Part shown: positions 31,919 to 43,700 of the stretch, in pieces
How positions within the stretch are numbered: position 1 is the stretch's first letter
Layout of the letters: every line of letters starts with the position of its first letter
Source of the DNA: Symsagittifera roscoffensis
Taxonomy: Eukaryota > Xenacoelomorpha > Acoela > Convolutidae
NCBI RefSeq assembly: GCF_963678635.1
Contig: NC_087068.1
Coordinates: 4,028,001-4,092,000 of the forward strand
Reading direction: 5' to 3'
DNA length: 64,000 bases
Made by a program: the position numbers and the translations under genes
The notes under the pieces: generated by a model
Databases searched by the model: none
Told to the model about the DNA's origin: nothing
Seen by the model: the letters and a program-made list of their open reading frames with translations, nothing else

Positions 31919-33456
31919 TTGCAAATAATTTGCGATAGGGAGTTTTCCATGTCTCGTTTGCTTTCCCTCGTATTTTGGTCTGAAATCGTTGTAAAAAAAC
32001 TGGCTTTTGCATCTTTTACGACTCTGGATACCCGTATTGTACCCAAAAATATCCATCTCACTTACAATTCAACAACGTCAAACCTCAAACGCAAGCATGA
32101 TAACAGAAACATTACTTATTTTACTTCCAATCCTGCATTTTCCAGTTATTTATGCACTTAAGACCAAGAAAAACGTTTTGTTAGCTTGTTCATGAAGCTT
32201 CTCAAACTAAAAATTAGAACTGCACGTCCATACGCATTTCTGAAGTGCTGGTAAGCTTATTAAAAGAGCTATCAGGTTTGCTTGATTTGAATCAATTGAT
32301 TTAAATCCGATTTCAACCTTGATTTTAATCAAAGATTTTGTTCAGTTCAAAACAAAGATGAGAAAATCCAAATTTTCTCAGTTAGTGGCGTAAATGTTCC
32401 GCCAATCATAGGCCAACTCTTACCCGCCGCGTTTCCAGTTTAGTTTCTGATGGATCAGATAAATTTTCAGATTCTAAGTGAAATAAAAAATGCATTCTGG
32501 TCGAAATGCGAATATTAATTGGGATCAATTTACGAAAACGTCAAAGGTAAAATTTCTATAAGAAACATAAAATTTTCGAAAACAAATTATAGAGAATCGT
32601 AAATCGAAACATTTCTTGAAACGTGTAGGAAGTAAATGAAGGGTCACGGGCCATAAGCAATGTATATAAGCATGGAATGCAAGGCATTGTCGCTAAGATA
32701 GAAAACACATGATATCTCATGGAACTGTGTCTCAACTGTCCGCGCAAAAAGAAGACTGTTATGAAAATGACCGAGTACTTTTATTCTACGAGTACTTAAC
32801 GCCATTCTACCACGTTGAACAAAAAACTTTCAAGAGTATGATAACAACTTTACAACCAAGTTATACACCCCCCCCCCCACTTGGGTGGGTGTTGGTGGAG
32901 GGCTACAAGACAAAATCTATGATAAATGAGCTGAAACTGCTGGCAACTATCTGAAAAAAGTTGCTATAATGAACATCCACGGCTGGATAGTAAAAAAAGC
33001 ATTGGTCGACCCAGAGAATTAAAAACAATTGAATACAATAATGTGCAGCTTCTGCCAGCCATTTAGTTGCAGCGCGTGAATTTATTTGGTAGAAAAATCA
33101 TGAAACCAGGATTAATACACATCTTTAAAGTTCATTCTAGTGGAAAAAATGAACCGAATTTTTGTGTATCAACATCCACTCTCAGAGGTGGTGTTTATTT
33201 TCTCAAAACCATTCAAACTGAGGCTAGCTCGCACACTTCCGATTATTTGGAGCAACATGCTCAAGAGTGCATTATCAGGAACACCCAAAAATATGGATTT
33301 AACGTCTGTGGGTTCGCAAGAGATAATTCAACCATCATGGCAAAAATGCCAAGACATCTTTCCAAGTCCGACACGAACGCTGCTAGCTTTTTGAATTTAC
33401 TCGCCAATTCAGTGGGGGGGGGGGGGTTCAGGTTCTTTTTTCAAATTGAGTTTTAG
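31919..33456 (+). pseudogene. Decayed hAT-family transposase
   Basis: Three fragments lie in order on the + strand. (1) 31919-32161 ends in a BED-finger-like YNSTTSNLKRKH. (2) 32709-32954 has FYEYLTPFYHVEQKTFKSM and LQPSYTPP, like the segment before the catalytic domain of hAT transposases. (3) 33067-33456 has GGVYFLKTIQTEASSHTSDYL and CGFARDNSTIMAKMPRHL, like the DUF659/RNase H-fold part with its Asp. A C run (about 32868) and a G run (about 33415) interrupt the sequence. It is not functional. Whether it was an autonomous partner of the CAGGGGCGGA MITEs in this window is unknown. Confidence 0.65.
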
Positions 33457-33584
33457 GTTTAGAAATGGATTAGGCCGTACACTCGCTTTGCAAAGTTTCC
33501 GCATAACTCACTTGACAAATGCTGAAATTCTTGCAAAGTTTTGCACGACCCGGGAAACAAAAATTTAGTGGAAAAAAATCCATT

Positions 33585-33780
33585 TTAATGTGATTTCCTA
33601 CTTATTATAAAATCCATTATAATGGATTCCAAATGAACTATAATGAATTCTGTTTTGGCGAGAAAAAATGGATTTAAATTCATTTTTAGTCCAATTTTGT
33701 TGTCTAAACGTAACATGGGAATCGATTATACTAACAACTTTATAGACCACAAAAATCCATTATAATCAATTTGTTTTCAC
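33585..33780. repeat. AATCCATTATAATGGATT palindrome cluster
   Basis: Several imperfect palindromes based on ATCCATTATAATGGAT occur in about 200 bp, reminiscent of the ATAATCGATTAT-rich interior of 20747-21724. No coding potential. Confidence 0.45.
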
Positions 33781-34182
33781 TTTTTTTAAATGCTTTTTAA
33801 ATTTTAAATCAATTTAGTTTGATACAAAAATTTAGCTTAAGAAATCATTTTTGATCCACTCTATGCTAAGAGGCATTTTTGGTGCGTATGGTCGACTTAA
33901 ATCTTGTTATGACAATTTTTTCTGTTAATTTTCATACGATTGAAGTGACGATAAAATCAATTAATAATGATGTGTATTTTTTTGTTTTCTTTTTTTTTCA
34001 AATTTTTGATATACAGATTGTGTACAAATTTTTCGACTAGTAAACAATAGAGTTGCAAATGAAAATGTTTCGTATTCTTTTCAGTTTTTTGTTTGTATTG
34101 ATACATTGCCTGAAAAGAAATTATAAGTATAACTAAATTGGAAAATTTCTGCTGCAAAATTGATTTGTTCTAAATAAGTTTT

Positions 34183-34711
34183 TGCTCCGACTTTCGATAC
34201 GAAAGTAACGGAATAATTGTGCTCGGGGTGGGTTTTTTTTTCTTCAGACAAATTTCGACTTCTTAACTAGCCATTTTTGACAGAATTTTTTTATATCATT
34301 CAAAAGGTATTGTTGTCCTGAGCTTAAATTTGAAAAGATATTTCACCTGTGATCATTTTTTGTAAAGTTATGAGGGTTTAAATGTTGCCATTTTGGCCAA
34401 TTTGGGACAATTAACGCGCGATTTATTTCGCGCTGTTAACGCGTAAGCGGAGAGTTAATCCCTCTTAGAAATGGTTCCGAGTTGGTTGCTCAGCTTATCT
34501 TAGCTTATTTGCCATAAATGATTTGTTACAAGGAGCGAATTCTATCCTTTATATGGCGTGTGGGGGGATGATTTTCATAAAAAATTTTACATTTAAAAAA
34601 AAAGTTTATTTTGTTTCATTTCATTGATTTTTTTAATGTTATTACTGCTCCATAAATCTTAAAAGGCAGTCGGAACATTCAGGGCTTCGCCCTGATACGA
34701 GCATTCTTGTT
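34183..34711 (+). mobile_element. Hairpin-ended ~530-bp element (Helentron/HINE-like), copy 1
   Basis: The 5' end has the palindrome ACTTTCGATACGAAAGT. The 3' end has AGTCGGAAC (inverse of the GTTCCGACT at the 5' end of other copies), then the hairpin CAGGGCTTCGCCCTG, then GATACGAGCATTCTTGTT. An internal hairpin lies at the AACGCGCG...CGCGCTGTTAACGCG block. It is noncoding. Subterminal inverted repeats plus a terminal hairpin fit nonautonomous Helentrons; the class is inferred from structure alone. Confidence 0.65.
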
Positions 34712-34854
34712 CAATTATAGATTTATTTGCCTTACAAAATTGCGCCTAAAACGTTGATAAGAGAACCGCTCGAACATTTAGATTTGCAAAAACTGAAAGG
34801 GAATCCCTCGAACGCAATAGTTTGCGGTAAGAAAACTCTCCTCAAGGGTGTCTT

Positions 34855-35385
34855 ATTGTTCCGAATTTCGATACGAAAGGGACGGAAAATTTGTCCTCGG
34901 GGTGGGTTTTTTTTCAGACAAATTTCGACTTTTTAACAAGCCGTTTTTGACGGATTTTTTTAAATATCATTCGAAAGATATTGTTGTCCTGAGCTGGAAT
35001 TTGAAAAGATATATTACCTGTGATCATTTTTTGTAGAATTATGGGGGTTTAAATTGGCCATTTTGGCCAATTTGGGACAATTAACGGGCGATAAATTTCG
35101 CGCTATTAACGAGTAAGCGAGATTTAATCCGTCTTAGAAATCGTTCCAAATTGGTTGAAACAAGCTTATTTGCCATAATTGATTTGTTAATAGGCGCAAA
35201 ATCTATCACTTTGTACTTAATATGACGTGTGGGGGGATTTTTTTACATAAAATCTCAAATTTTTTCAAAAATTTTTTTTTAATTTTCTTATTACATTGAA
35301 ATTTGTTTTTTCTTATTAATGCTCCATATACCTTAAAAGGCAGTCGGAACTTTCAGGGCTTTGCCCTGATACGAGCAGTCTTGTT
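34855..35385 (+). mobile_element. Hairpin-ended ~530-bp element, copy 2
   Basis: Starts ATTGTTCCGAATTTCG and ends GAGCAGTCTTGTT, 531 bp. The 3' hairpin keeps its stem with loop TTT instead of TTC (CAGGGCTTTGCCCTG). It lies 143 bp after copy 1 in the same orientation. Confidence 0.75.
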
Positions 35386-36345
35386 CTTTTTACTTATGGC
35401 GTAGATTTTTTGTGCACAAATTTTTTTTTGCACGAAAGTTCACAACTAAAACAATAGTGAGTTAAATCAATTGTGTTTTTGTTGCACTTCACTAGCTTGC
35501 GAAAATCAATTTAAATAGTTGAAATTGATTTTTTGTGCAATTCAAATGTTTTTTAACAAAAATCTTATTTAAGTCCATTGTTTAACTAGCTTGCGAAAAT
35601 CAATGTTCTAAATTAATTTACGTGTTTGAATGTACTACTGTAAATCGAGTTTCATATTTGGCATATTTTTTTATATAAAGAACAATTTCAGTATATTTTT
35701 CAGTTTGTTTTAAAGAACAGTCTTTTTTCAGTTTTATATAAAGAACAATTTCAATTTTAGTTTGAACAAATTCAGTTGGTCAGAGCGGGTAGTGTTCACC
35801 CCCAGCCAAGTATCGAAAAAATATCACCCTTAAAATTTTTTTTTAAAAAAACCATGAATGCAGCACTGTAATTATCAGGTTTTCTTTAATTTTTCTGGAA
35901 GTTCTAAGGTTAGCTTTTTTTCAAGCTATTTGAGTCTAATAGGTGTTGATTCAGCAGCGATAGGGAGGGAAGCGATTGGAAGTGACTTTATTTTTAGGGA
36001 CTCGAGCCCCTGATGATCAAAGGGACCCAATTTTGTTACTATTTTAAGAACTCCATTTTTAGATGAACGACCCTAAAATTTTTTTCTGCTGGTCTCTTGA
36101 TCATTTTGATCCGCAAAAAGTGCCTAAAAACTTTTTGTTCGAAAATTCACCTTCTTTGACAAAATACAAGATACGCTCCTGTGTTGAGTATTTCTCACTC
36201 AATAGAAACTTACAGCGAGAGTTTTTCAGTTTTCATTATATGATCGAATTATATGTGAGATTTTCATTTTTAATTGTTTGATCTTTCCGCAGAACCTTAG
36301 CCGAAACTTGAACTAAGCTATCGTCTGGTCATCAAAAAACTATTT

Positions 36346-36452
36346 TTGAGAAATGCAGTTGTGAAATTAGGCTTTGTCTATTTATTGAGAAATGCAGTTG
36401 TGAGAAATGCAGTATTTTTGAGAAATGCAGTTGTGAAATTAGGCTTTGTCTA
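36346..36452 (+). repeat. Short tandem duplication of GAGAAATGCAGTTGTGA
   Basis: GAGAAATGCAGTTGTGAAAT plus TAGGCTTTGTCTA occurs twice, with a partial copy between, inside about 105 bp. Confidence 0.75.
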
Positions 36453-37318
36453 GAAAACTCTTTGTTTTCTTTCGCAACAGTTGTGATCAATGGAGTTGGC
36501 TCACATTTGAAATTCGAATCAAACTGAAGTATATTTTAGTTTTCACTTTCTGTTCTTCGACCTTAGAGAAACAGGGACTGCTTTCAATTGAGGTAGTTAT
36601 TTTATATCCAAATAATATTGAATTTTGGCTAAACTTTGGCGATGTCATGAGCTCACAAAATTCTTTTAAAAAACATTTCAACTCCGATTTTTTTTTGTAA
36701 ATTTATGGGGGTTGAAAAAATCCAATTTGGCCACATCAAGATAATTACAGCGCAATTTTCAACAGTAATTGAAACCAATGGACAACATATTTTTTCTACG
36801 AAAAGTATTTTACGAGATTAAAACTCTAACGATCTGATCTTGACCTTGCGTTATGCGGGAAGATTAAAAACTTTTAAAATCTATATATTCTGAAAAAGAC
36901 TATTTTTGTTGAAAGTTATAAAGATTTTTCTAAAACTAATGCAGATAATTTTTTAAGCAATCAGATTCATTACGGATACGAGCAGACTTAATTGTTTTTC
37001 TATGTTTTGCTGCTTTTTGGCAATTGAAAATTAATAGGAATAGGATCAATAATAAAATATTTCATTTTTAAAAAAATAGAATCAGTCGGAAGCGTTCGCT
37101 CACTGATACTTAATTTTGAATTAAGTTCAAACAGATTTTATCGAATAACAACAAAAAATATATAAATATATTTTCTCCGTGAACTTAAATTGCAATCAAA
37201 ATTTTGTCTTCTTACAATTCCTTATTTTGGCTTTGTCTGAAATAGGGTTTACAGTATACAAATTAGAAGGATTTTTGATTTTGCAAACTATAGAAAAAGC
37301 GTGTGATTGTGATCAGGT

Positions 37319-37390
37319 CAGGAACGGATTTAGGGGGGGGGGGGAGCGGTGGGCGGACGCCTTCCTTCAGGGATTCGACGTTTGTTCAAG
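37319..37390 (+). mobile_element. Truncated hAT-type MITE end
   Basis: CAGGAACGGATTTAGGGG with a G run, then CTTCAGGGATTCGACG, matches the left end of the copy at 53283 in the same orientation. No right end follows, so it is a fragment. Confidence 0.6.
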
Positions 37391-40029
37391 TTTGATATTC
37401 GACCTTTGTTCAAGTTTTACGACGTTTGTTCAAAATTGGTATTTATTTGAGTTGGTCTGGTGATGATGTGTGAAAAACTGCAATCAGAAGTGTGTTGTGA
37501 TTAGTTTGTTTTCAAACGTTTCACAACTGTTTCCCACTGTTTGATCAGAAGACAGATCAATATATTTGAAGACGATAGCTTGATTGAACCGGTCAATCAA
37601 ATCAAGTTTAGCACTTGATCTGCTCTTTGTGCTCCTCAAAACTCGACTTAAATCTAAAGCTTTTGTGATATGAGTTATTGCCATTTGGCAGTATCAGTTA
37701 AGTGACCTATCTTTTTCAAACAAACTGTTAGTCTGATATCATATAAAATGAGATGCCCACCCATTAGTGAAAACTTTAGCCTACTTTCCAATCATTATTC
37801 AGCCCTAATATGGTGTAAAGGTGGTCGAATTCCGTTATATTTTGGTTCGAGTTGGTCATCTAACTGGTATTTGTAACAACTTTAAATAACTTCGTTATTT
37901 TTGAATATATTCATTCCCATGCAGGAAAATTTCACGTGTTTTTGTTTGAACTAAAACTTCTAAGTTTTTGGGCCCTGGCTTTCGAGAATTATAACTTATG
38001 ATCAATAAAACGAGGTAATCAGTTCAAGGTCATCGGCAAAGTATTAGTTTTCATTCTGCAAAACACTGTACTAAAATCCAGCTACCAGAGACACTGAACG
38101 CAAGCATGGCAACTGGTTTGATATTCTCAACTTTTTAAAAATTTCATTTTTTTTTTACAATTAGGGTCTTCTTTAAAAACGCTTTTGCTGGCTTCAATTG
38201 TAACTTCGCATATCATAATTTGAAGAAAAAGATGTGCAAAACTTCCCAAAATTTATCAAAAAAGACCCATTTAAGAACTTTTGCTTTCAAAATTTTGGAC
38301 TATGTTTTAAGAGTAACACTAAGAGTGAGTTATTTTCTTATGAAAATTGGCAATTAAAAAAATTTGAAAAACTGAGTTTTTATATATAATGGATCGATGG
38401 TGCTGATATTGTGTTTGATTGATTTTCAGATTTACTAGATAGAGGTCATCTGAAACTTTAGTCGATTTAAGCGATAAAAAATGCAACAAAATAAAGCTAA
38501 AAATGACTTCAACAAAAAAACAATCATTTTGAAGTTTTTGGTTGCAATGAAGCAATGAGACCGAATTTTGAGATGTGCTCTGTTTTATTCACTCGTCTCT
38601 AGATTCCGCAGTAGCAAAAAATTAAAGAAATAACACAAAAAAAAAATCAGAATACACAGATTGGCCTCGTAATGGTTCTTCAAAGAGCAATAAGAGTAAT
38701 CAGGTTTCACGCTAATGGTATGTGCAGTCTTATAATATTCAAACGAATTCTAATTGAATTGCTGCAGACTGATATTGGTTGAAGCAACAGAAAAGACTGA
38801 CAAATTTTGGCACAATCTTTGATAGCTAACTCACGATAAACTGATTATGGTGAACAAATAAATCTCCCTGACAAAAATTGATGGGCAACGAGCTGCATAT
38901 TTAGCAATACTATCACTTTGAATACTTTTCATTTTTAAAATATGCAGGATAAAGGCATGCAAGTTTGAATTTTAGATGAGCTTGAATCACCCAGGTTTGA
39001 CCATCGTATAAAAAATTCTCCTTTCATAGAATTTTTTAAATAAAATTTGTAGGAAACTTCCGCTATCTTCCAACTCTCCAAAACGAAAAGTTCCAAGTTA
39101 GCTATTTTTTTTCCAAAATTCAAAAAAAAATTGCCAAAAATTTTTTGATTTTATTTCGAAATTTTGATTGCGGCTCCAAAAACATTTTGATTGCGGTTCA
39201 AAATTATCTTGGAGATATTAAAAAATCAACTTTGACGCGGAATTTTGTGATACAGCTGCGGACGCGTTATGTGGGGTTCAGCTATATTTCGATAAAACTT
39301 CTAGTTTTGAGCAAAAAAACTAACTCTAACAAGCTAGAGGGTTTTCAGTAAACACTTGTGGCGAAACGAGTGGTTTGGTCGACTAGGTTCCGTTATCTTA
39401 TTCTGCGACAGTGGAGAACTTTTGAACTGGTTATAAAGAGATTTTTCCCAAAAAAAACATACAAAAAGTTTTTTTTCTAATGTTTGTAGGAAAGTCATTA
39501 TCTTACTACTTTCTGATAATACAAAGTTCTTTGTTTCTGAAAATTTAGCTTTTGTAAGCTAAGATTTTTTGAACTTGGTCATTTGTTGTATAAATTAAAT
39601 TTGTCTGTTCCAATTTTTGGAATTCTCTATATAAAGAGTTTCAAAAGTTCGCACATACACAAAAAAATGGAAAAAAAGCAATTTATCATTTTGCATCCAA
39701 CTTTGATGCTTCAATCACCCTTCAGACATAAATTTGGGCTAAAAAAAAGATTTTACAGGCTAAAATTTCTAAAAAAGGTCTTTTGCTCTTTTTAATTAAA
39801 CTTGTATCTTCCAATTTTATGCAATGCTAACGTTTCAGGTAGAAGTTCTGTCTCAAGGTCAACTAAAAGTTCTATTTTGCATGCAAAAATGGTCATGATT
39901 AGCAGATTACTCTTTTCTAATAATTTTGTCTATTCCAACATTTTGCTTCGTATGATTTCCGGATAATCGAAAAGTTGAGAATATCAAAAATGTGATCAGA
40001 TATTAATCAGCGAATTTCGTTCATATTCT

Positions 40030-40131
40030 GTCGGAATGTGGCGGCCACGGACCCAACGACAAGGAGGAAAAGTTATAGACCGAGGGATCTCTTCAAAGTA
40101 TCTAACTACTGTACAGCTTTATTATTTATTG
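40030..40131 (+). other. Candidate noncoding first exon of the TGF-beta-like gene
   Basis: A GC-richer block (GGCGGCCACGGACCCAACG) ends at a strong donor, G/GTGAGTAAA (40132). A plausible acceptor (TTGCACCAG, 40471-40479) lies 41 nt before the ATG at 40520. It could be a 5' UTR exon. No promoter element is obvious upstream. Confidence 0.3.
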
Positions 40132-40519
40132 GTGAGTAAACAGATTTGATATCATTAAACTAATATTTATAAAAATTGACAGTCAGAATTTAAATAATTG
40201 ATATTCAGAATTTAAAACCCAGATTGAAACCTCAGCTAAGCGATTTGACCAAAAAAACTAGTACTTCTTATAATTTTTTGACCGCGATGGCAGTCTGACT
40301 GCTGTAGTTATGAGACTATTACCTCGCCGAGTTTGAAAGGAAAAAAATGTTAGCCAAAAATTATAGCATTTTTGTATGAATAACTTCAAAATCCAAAAAT
40401 TTTTCTCTGACGTTCGCTTGAAACTCAATCATTAAACTTTTTAACAAAGTGTTTTTATCAAATTTGTTCATTGCACCAGCATTTACATTTGATGGCATAT
40501 TATCAAAAGAGGATGATTG

Positions 40520-40781
40520 ATGACTGTGCTACTTTTTCTAGCTCTCAATTTGACGGCAATACTAGCGGTGCCACTAGAGTCGCGATTCCGTCGTGACAGT
40601 AATACGAAGTGCCAAAAATCTCTGGACAACATTGAGGACCAGTTGAAGAAGCTGAAACTGACCAACCAATTAACAGAAACGAATTCCAGCGACTCAGTTC
40701 TCACGTATAGTTATCCTTACAGAACTGCCTACAACCTGTCTCTGTACCTGCAGAAAACTTCTTCTTTTGGAGGGGAACAAA
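40520..40781 (+). CDS. TGF-beta-like ligand, exon 1
   Basis: ATG 40520 opens the signal peptide; an ATG seven bases upstream (40513) is in another frame and gives no signal sequence. Encodes signal peptide, an RFRRD basic site and the first prodomain helix. Ends in phase 1 at GTAAGA (40782). Confidence 0.75.
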
Positions 40782-43700
40782 GTAAGAAAAACAAAAGAAC
40801 ATTTAGCGCACTGTTTCTTTTCAGACACGATATTAGTTAAAACAATACTGCTCGTATTGGAAAGAAACTCTGAATCCTCTGACGTCAATCAAAAGCTTAA
40901 GAATTAAAAAAATTCTTCAAAAAAGTTTAAAAGAAAAGGGATTACTTTCAAAGAATTCTTTATTGAGAAAATGACGGACTATTTGTACCTTGCTGGTTTT
41001 TTTTCGGCAAAATTCGACTTTTCACCTTGCAATTTCTGACGGAAACTTTTAAACTCGTCAAAAGGTATTGTTGTTGTTGATAATTATGTATTAGCCAAAT
41101 TATCAGTTAAAATTTCAGCTTTCAAACTCCAATAAGTTTACAATAAATAATCACAGGGGTAAGAAATCTTTTTAAATTTGAGCTCCGGACAACAATATCT
41201 TTCAGATTCTATGAGATTCTTTAAGCTTTGTCAATAACGTTAGTTGAAAAATGGAAAAATGAGTGAACAAAAAAACAATCCCAAGCATAAAGTTCTTCAA
41301 AAGTCAGAAAAAAAATATCACTATGTATTTTATTTTACATTGCGTGTGGGGATATTTTTTCAAAAACATTCAAAAAAGAGCTTTTATTTATTTGCTTAAT
41401 TTCATCAGTCAGAACTTTAATCACCCCTCACGCTAAGTTAATTTTGAACTGATGCATTTTGCGTCTCTAAATGGTTAACAAGACTGCTCGTATCAGGGCA
41501 ATGCCCTAAATGTTCCGAAAGCTTTTTAAGTTTTATGGAGCAGTTATAACATTAATAAATTAAATGAAAAAAAAATAAAAAGATTTTTTTTTCTTCTAAA
41601 TTTGAAATTTTTTTGAAAGAAAATCATCCCCCCATACGCCATATTAAGTACAAAAAGATAGATTTATCTCCTTGTAATAAACCAATAATGGCAAATAAGC
41701 TTCTTTTAACCAATTTGGAACAATTTCTAAGACGGATTTACTCTCCGCTTACGCGTTAATAGCGCGAAATACACCGCGCGTTAATTGTCCTGAATTGACC
41801 AAAATGGCAATGTTTAAACCCCCGTATTTATACGAAAAATGATCACAGGTGAAATATCTTTTCAAATTTGAGCTCAGGACAACAATACGTTTCGAATGAT
41901 ATAAAAAGATTCCGTCAAAAATGGCTAGTTAAAAAGTCAAAATTTGTCTGAAGAAAAAATTCTCACCCGAGCACAAATAATCCGTTACTTTCGTATCGAA
42001 AGTCGGAACAATAATTAGCAAGCTGCTTGCCTCCAATCTGGAGCAATTTAATCAGCGCTTAATCTTTAACAGGACAAAAGATATTGCTATTTAATGATCC
42101 GAATTTGAAAAGATGGTTGGAAAAAAGTCGCAAGCTGAAATTATTATAGTTTTATCGGCACTTATCATAGAATAAGTTCAAACGCTGGCCAGTAACTTTA
42201 TTCAGACAGTATTTAAAACATCCGTCTATTTCAAACAGTATTGAAAACTGAAATTGCTAGCTCAAAATTGTAAGTTTTATGGAAGAAAAAACCAACCGAG
42301 AATGAAAAATCTGTTATTTTCCTCAGAATTTGGAGCCTAAACACTTATCGTATAAAAACAAAACCCTTAATAATTTGATTGCCAATTATGTTTTTACTTC
42401 AATTTCTTGTTTTTAAAAATAGTTGATTTCTAGAAACAGATTGTTATATGGGAAACGTTTTTGAAAACATTATGCAAGAGACAAAGTGATATTATTTGCA
42501 TCTATTGTTGTTATGATAAAACCAAATAGCTGGCATCAACCCAATTTCGAATTTTTGTTAAGCCGGAACAACTCGCTCATAAGACATTGATAGAAAACAA
42601 AACAGATGATTAATTGTCTGAAATGTTAAAATTGGCAACCTTTAAAGCCCACAACTCTACCAAAAAACTAATGCAAGAGCAACGTCACTAGCTTGCAGAT
42701 AATATAAATTGCTGTCAATTGTCCTTTCAAGAAAGTAAAATAATTCTGAAGAATTTAATTCAAACCAGAGGAATTAGTTGAAAAATGGAAAATTAAAAGA
42801 ACAAAAAAAACAATCCCGAGCTTAACTATTACGCTTTTGCATCAAAAGTGCGAACAAAAATGTCAATTTGTTTTTAACATAGCGTGTGGGAGGTTTTCTT
42901 CCAATAAAACATTCAAAAAGGAGCTTTTAACTATGTGCTTCATTTCTTCAGTCAGAATTTTAATCAGCGTACAACCTAAATTAATTTTAAATTGATATGT
43001 TTTGCGTCTCTGAATGCATTAATAAGGAACAAGCTGCTTGAATCAGTTCAATTTTGGGCAGTTTAATCAGTGCTTAATTTTTAACAGGACAAAATATATC
43101 GCTAGTTAATTATCCAAATTTGAAAAGATGTTCGAAAAAAAGTCGCAAGCTGAAACTATTATAGTTTTATCAGCTTTTATCATAGAATAAATTCAAACGC
43201 TGGCCAAAATTTAATTCAAACAGTTTTTAAAACTATCTCAAACAGTATTAAAAACTAAAATTGCTAGCTCAAAAATGTAAGTTTTATGGAAGAAAAAGCC
43301 AACCGAGAATGAAAAATCTGTTATTTTCCTCAGAATTTGGAGCCTAAACACTTATCGTATAAAAGCAAAACCCTTAATAAGTTGATTGCCAATTATGTTT
43401 TTACTTAAATTTCTTGTTTTTAAAAGTAATTGATTTCTAGAATCTGATTAATATATGGGAATAGTTTTTGAAAACATTATGCAAGAGACAAAGTGATATT
43501 AATTGCATCTAATTTTGTAATGATAAAACCAAAAAGCTCGCATCAAACCAATTTCGAATTTTTGTTAAGCCGGAACAACTCGCTCACAAAACACTAATAG
43601 AAAAACAAAAACAGATGATTAATTGTTTGAAATGTTAAAATTGGCAACCTTTAAAGCCCACAACTCTACCAAAAAACTAATGCAAGAGCAACGTCACTAG

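Larger units (their letters stand above)
35386..40029. other. Long stretch with no gene recognised
   Basis: Mostly AT-rich noncoding DNA. It contains a short duplicated block at 36346-36452 and a truncated hAT-MITE end at 37319-37390. ORFs are short with no recognisable content. Confidence 0.45.

Noticed and set aside
36063-36281. 72-codon ORF
   Set aside because: Low-complexity Phe/Ser content typical of AT-rich noncoding DNA; no splice context.
40513-40515. Upstream ATG seven bases before the chosen start of the ligand gene
   Set aside because: It is out of frame with the signal peptide and exon 1.
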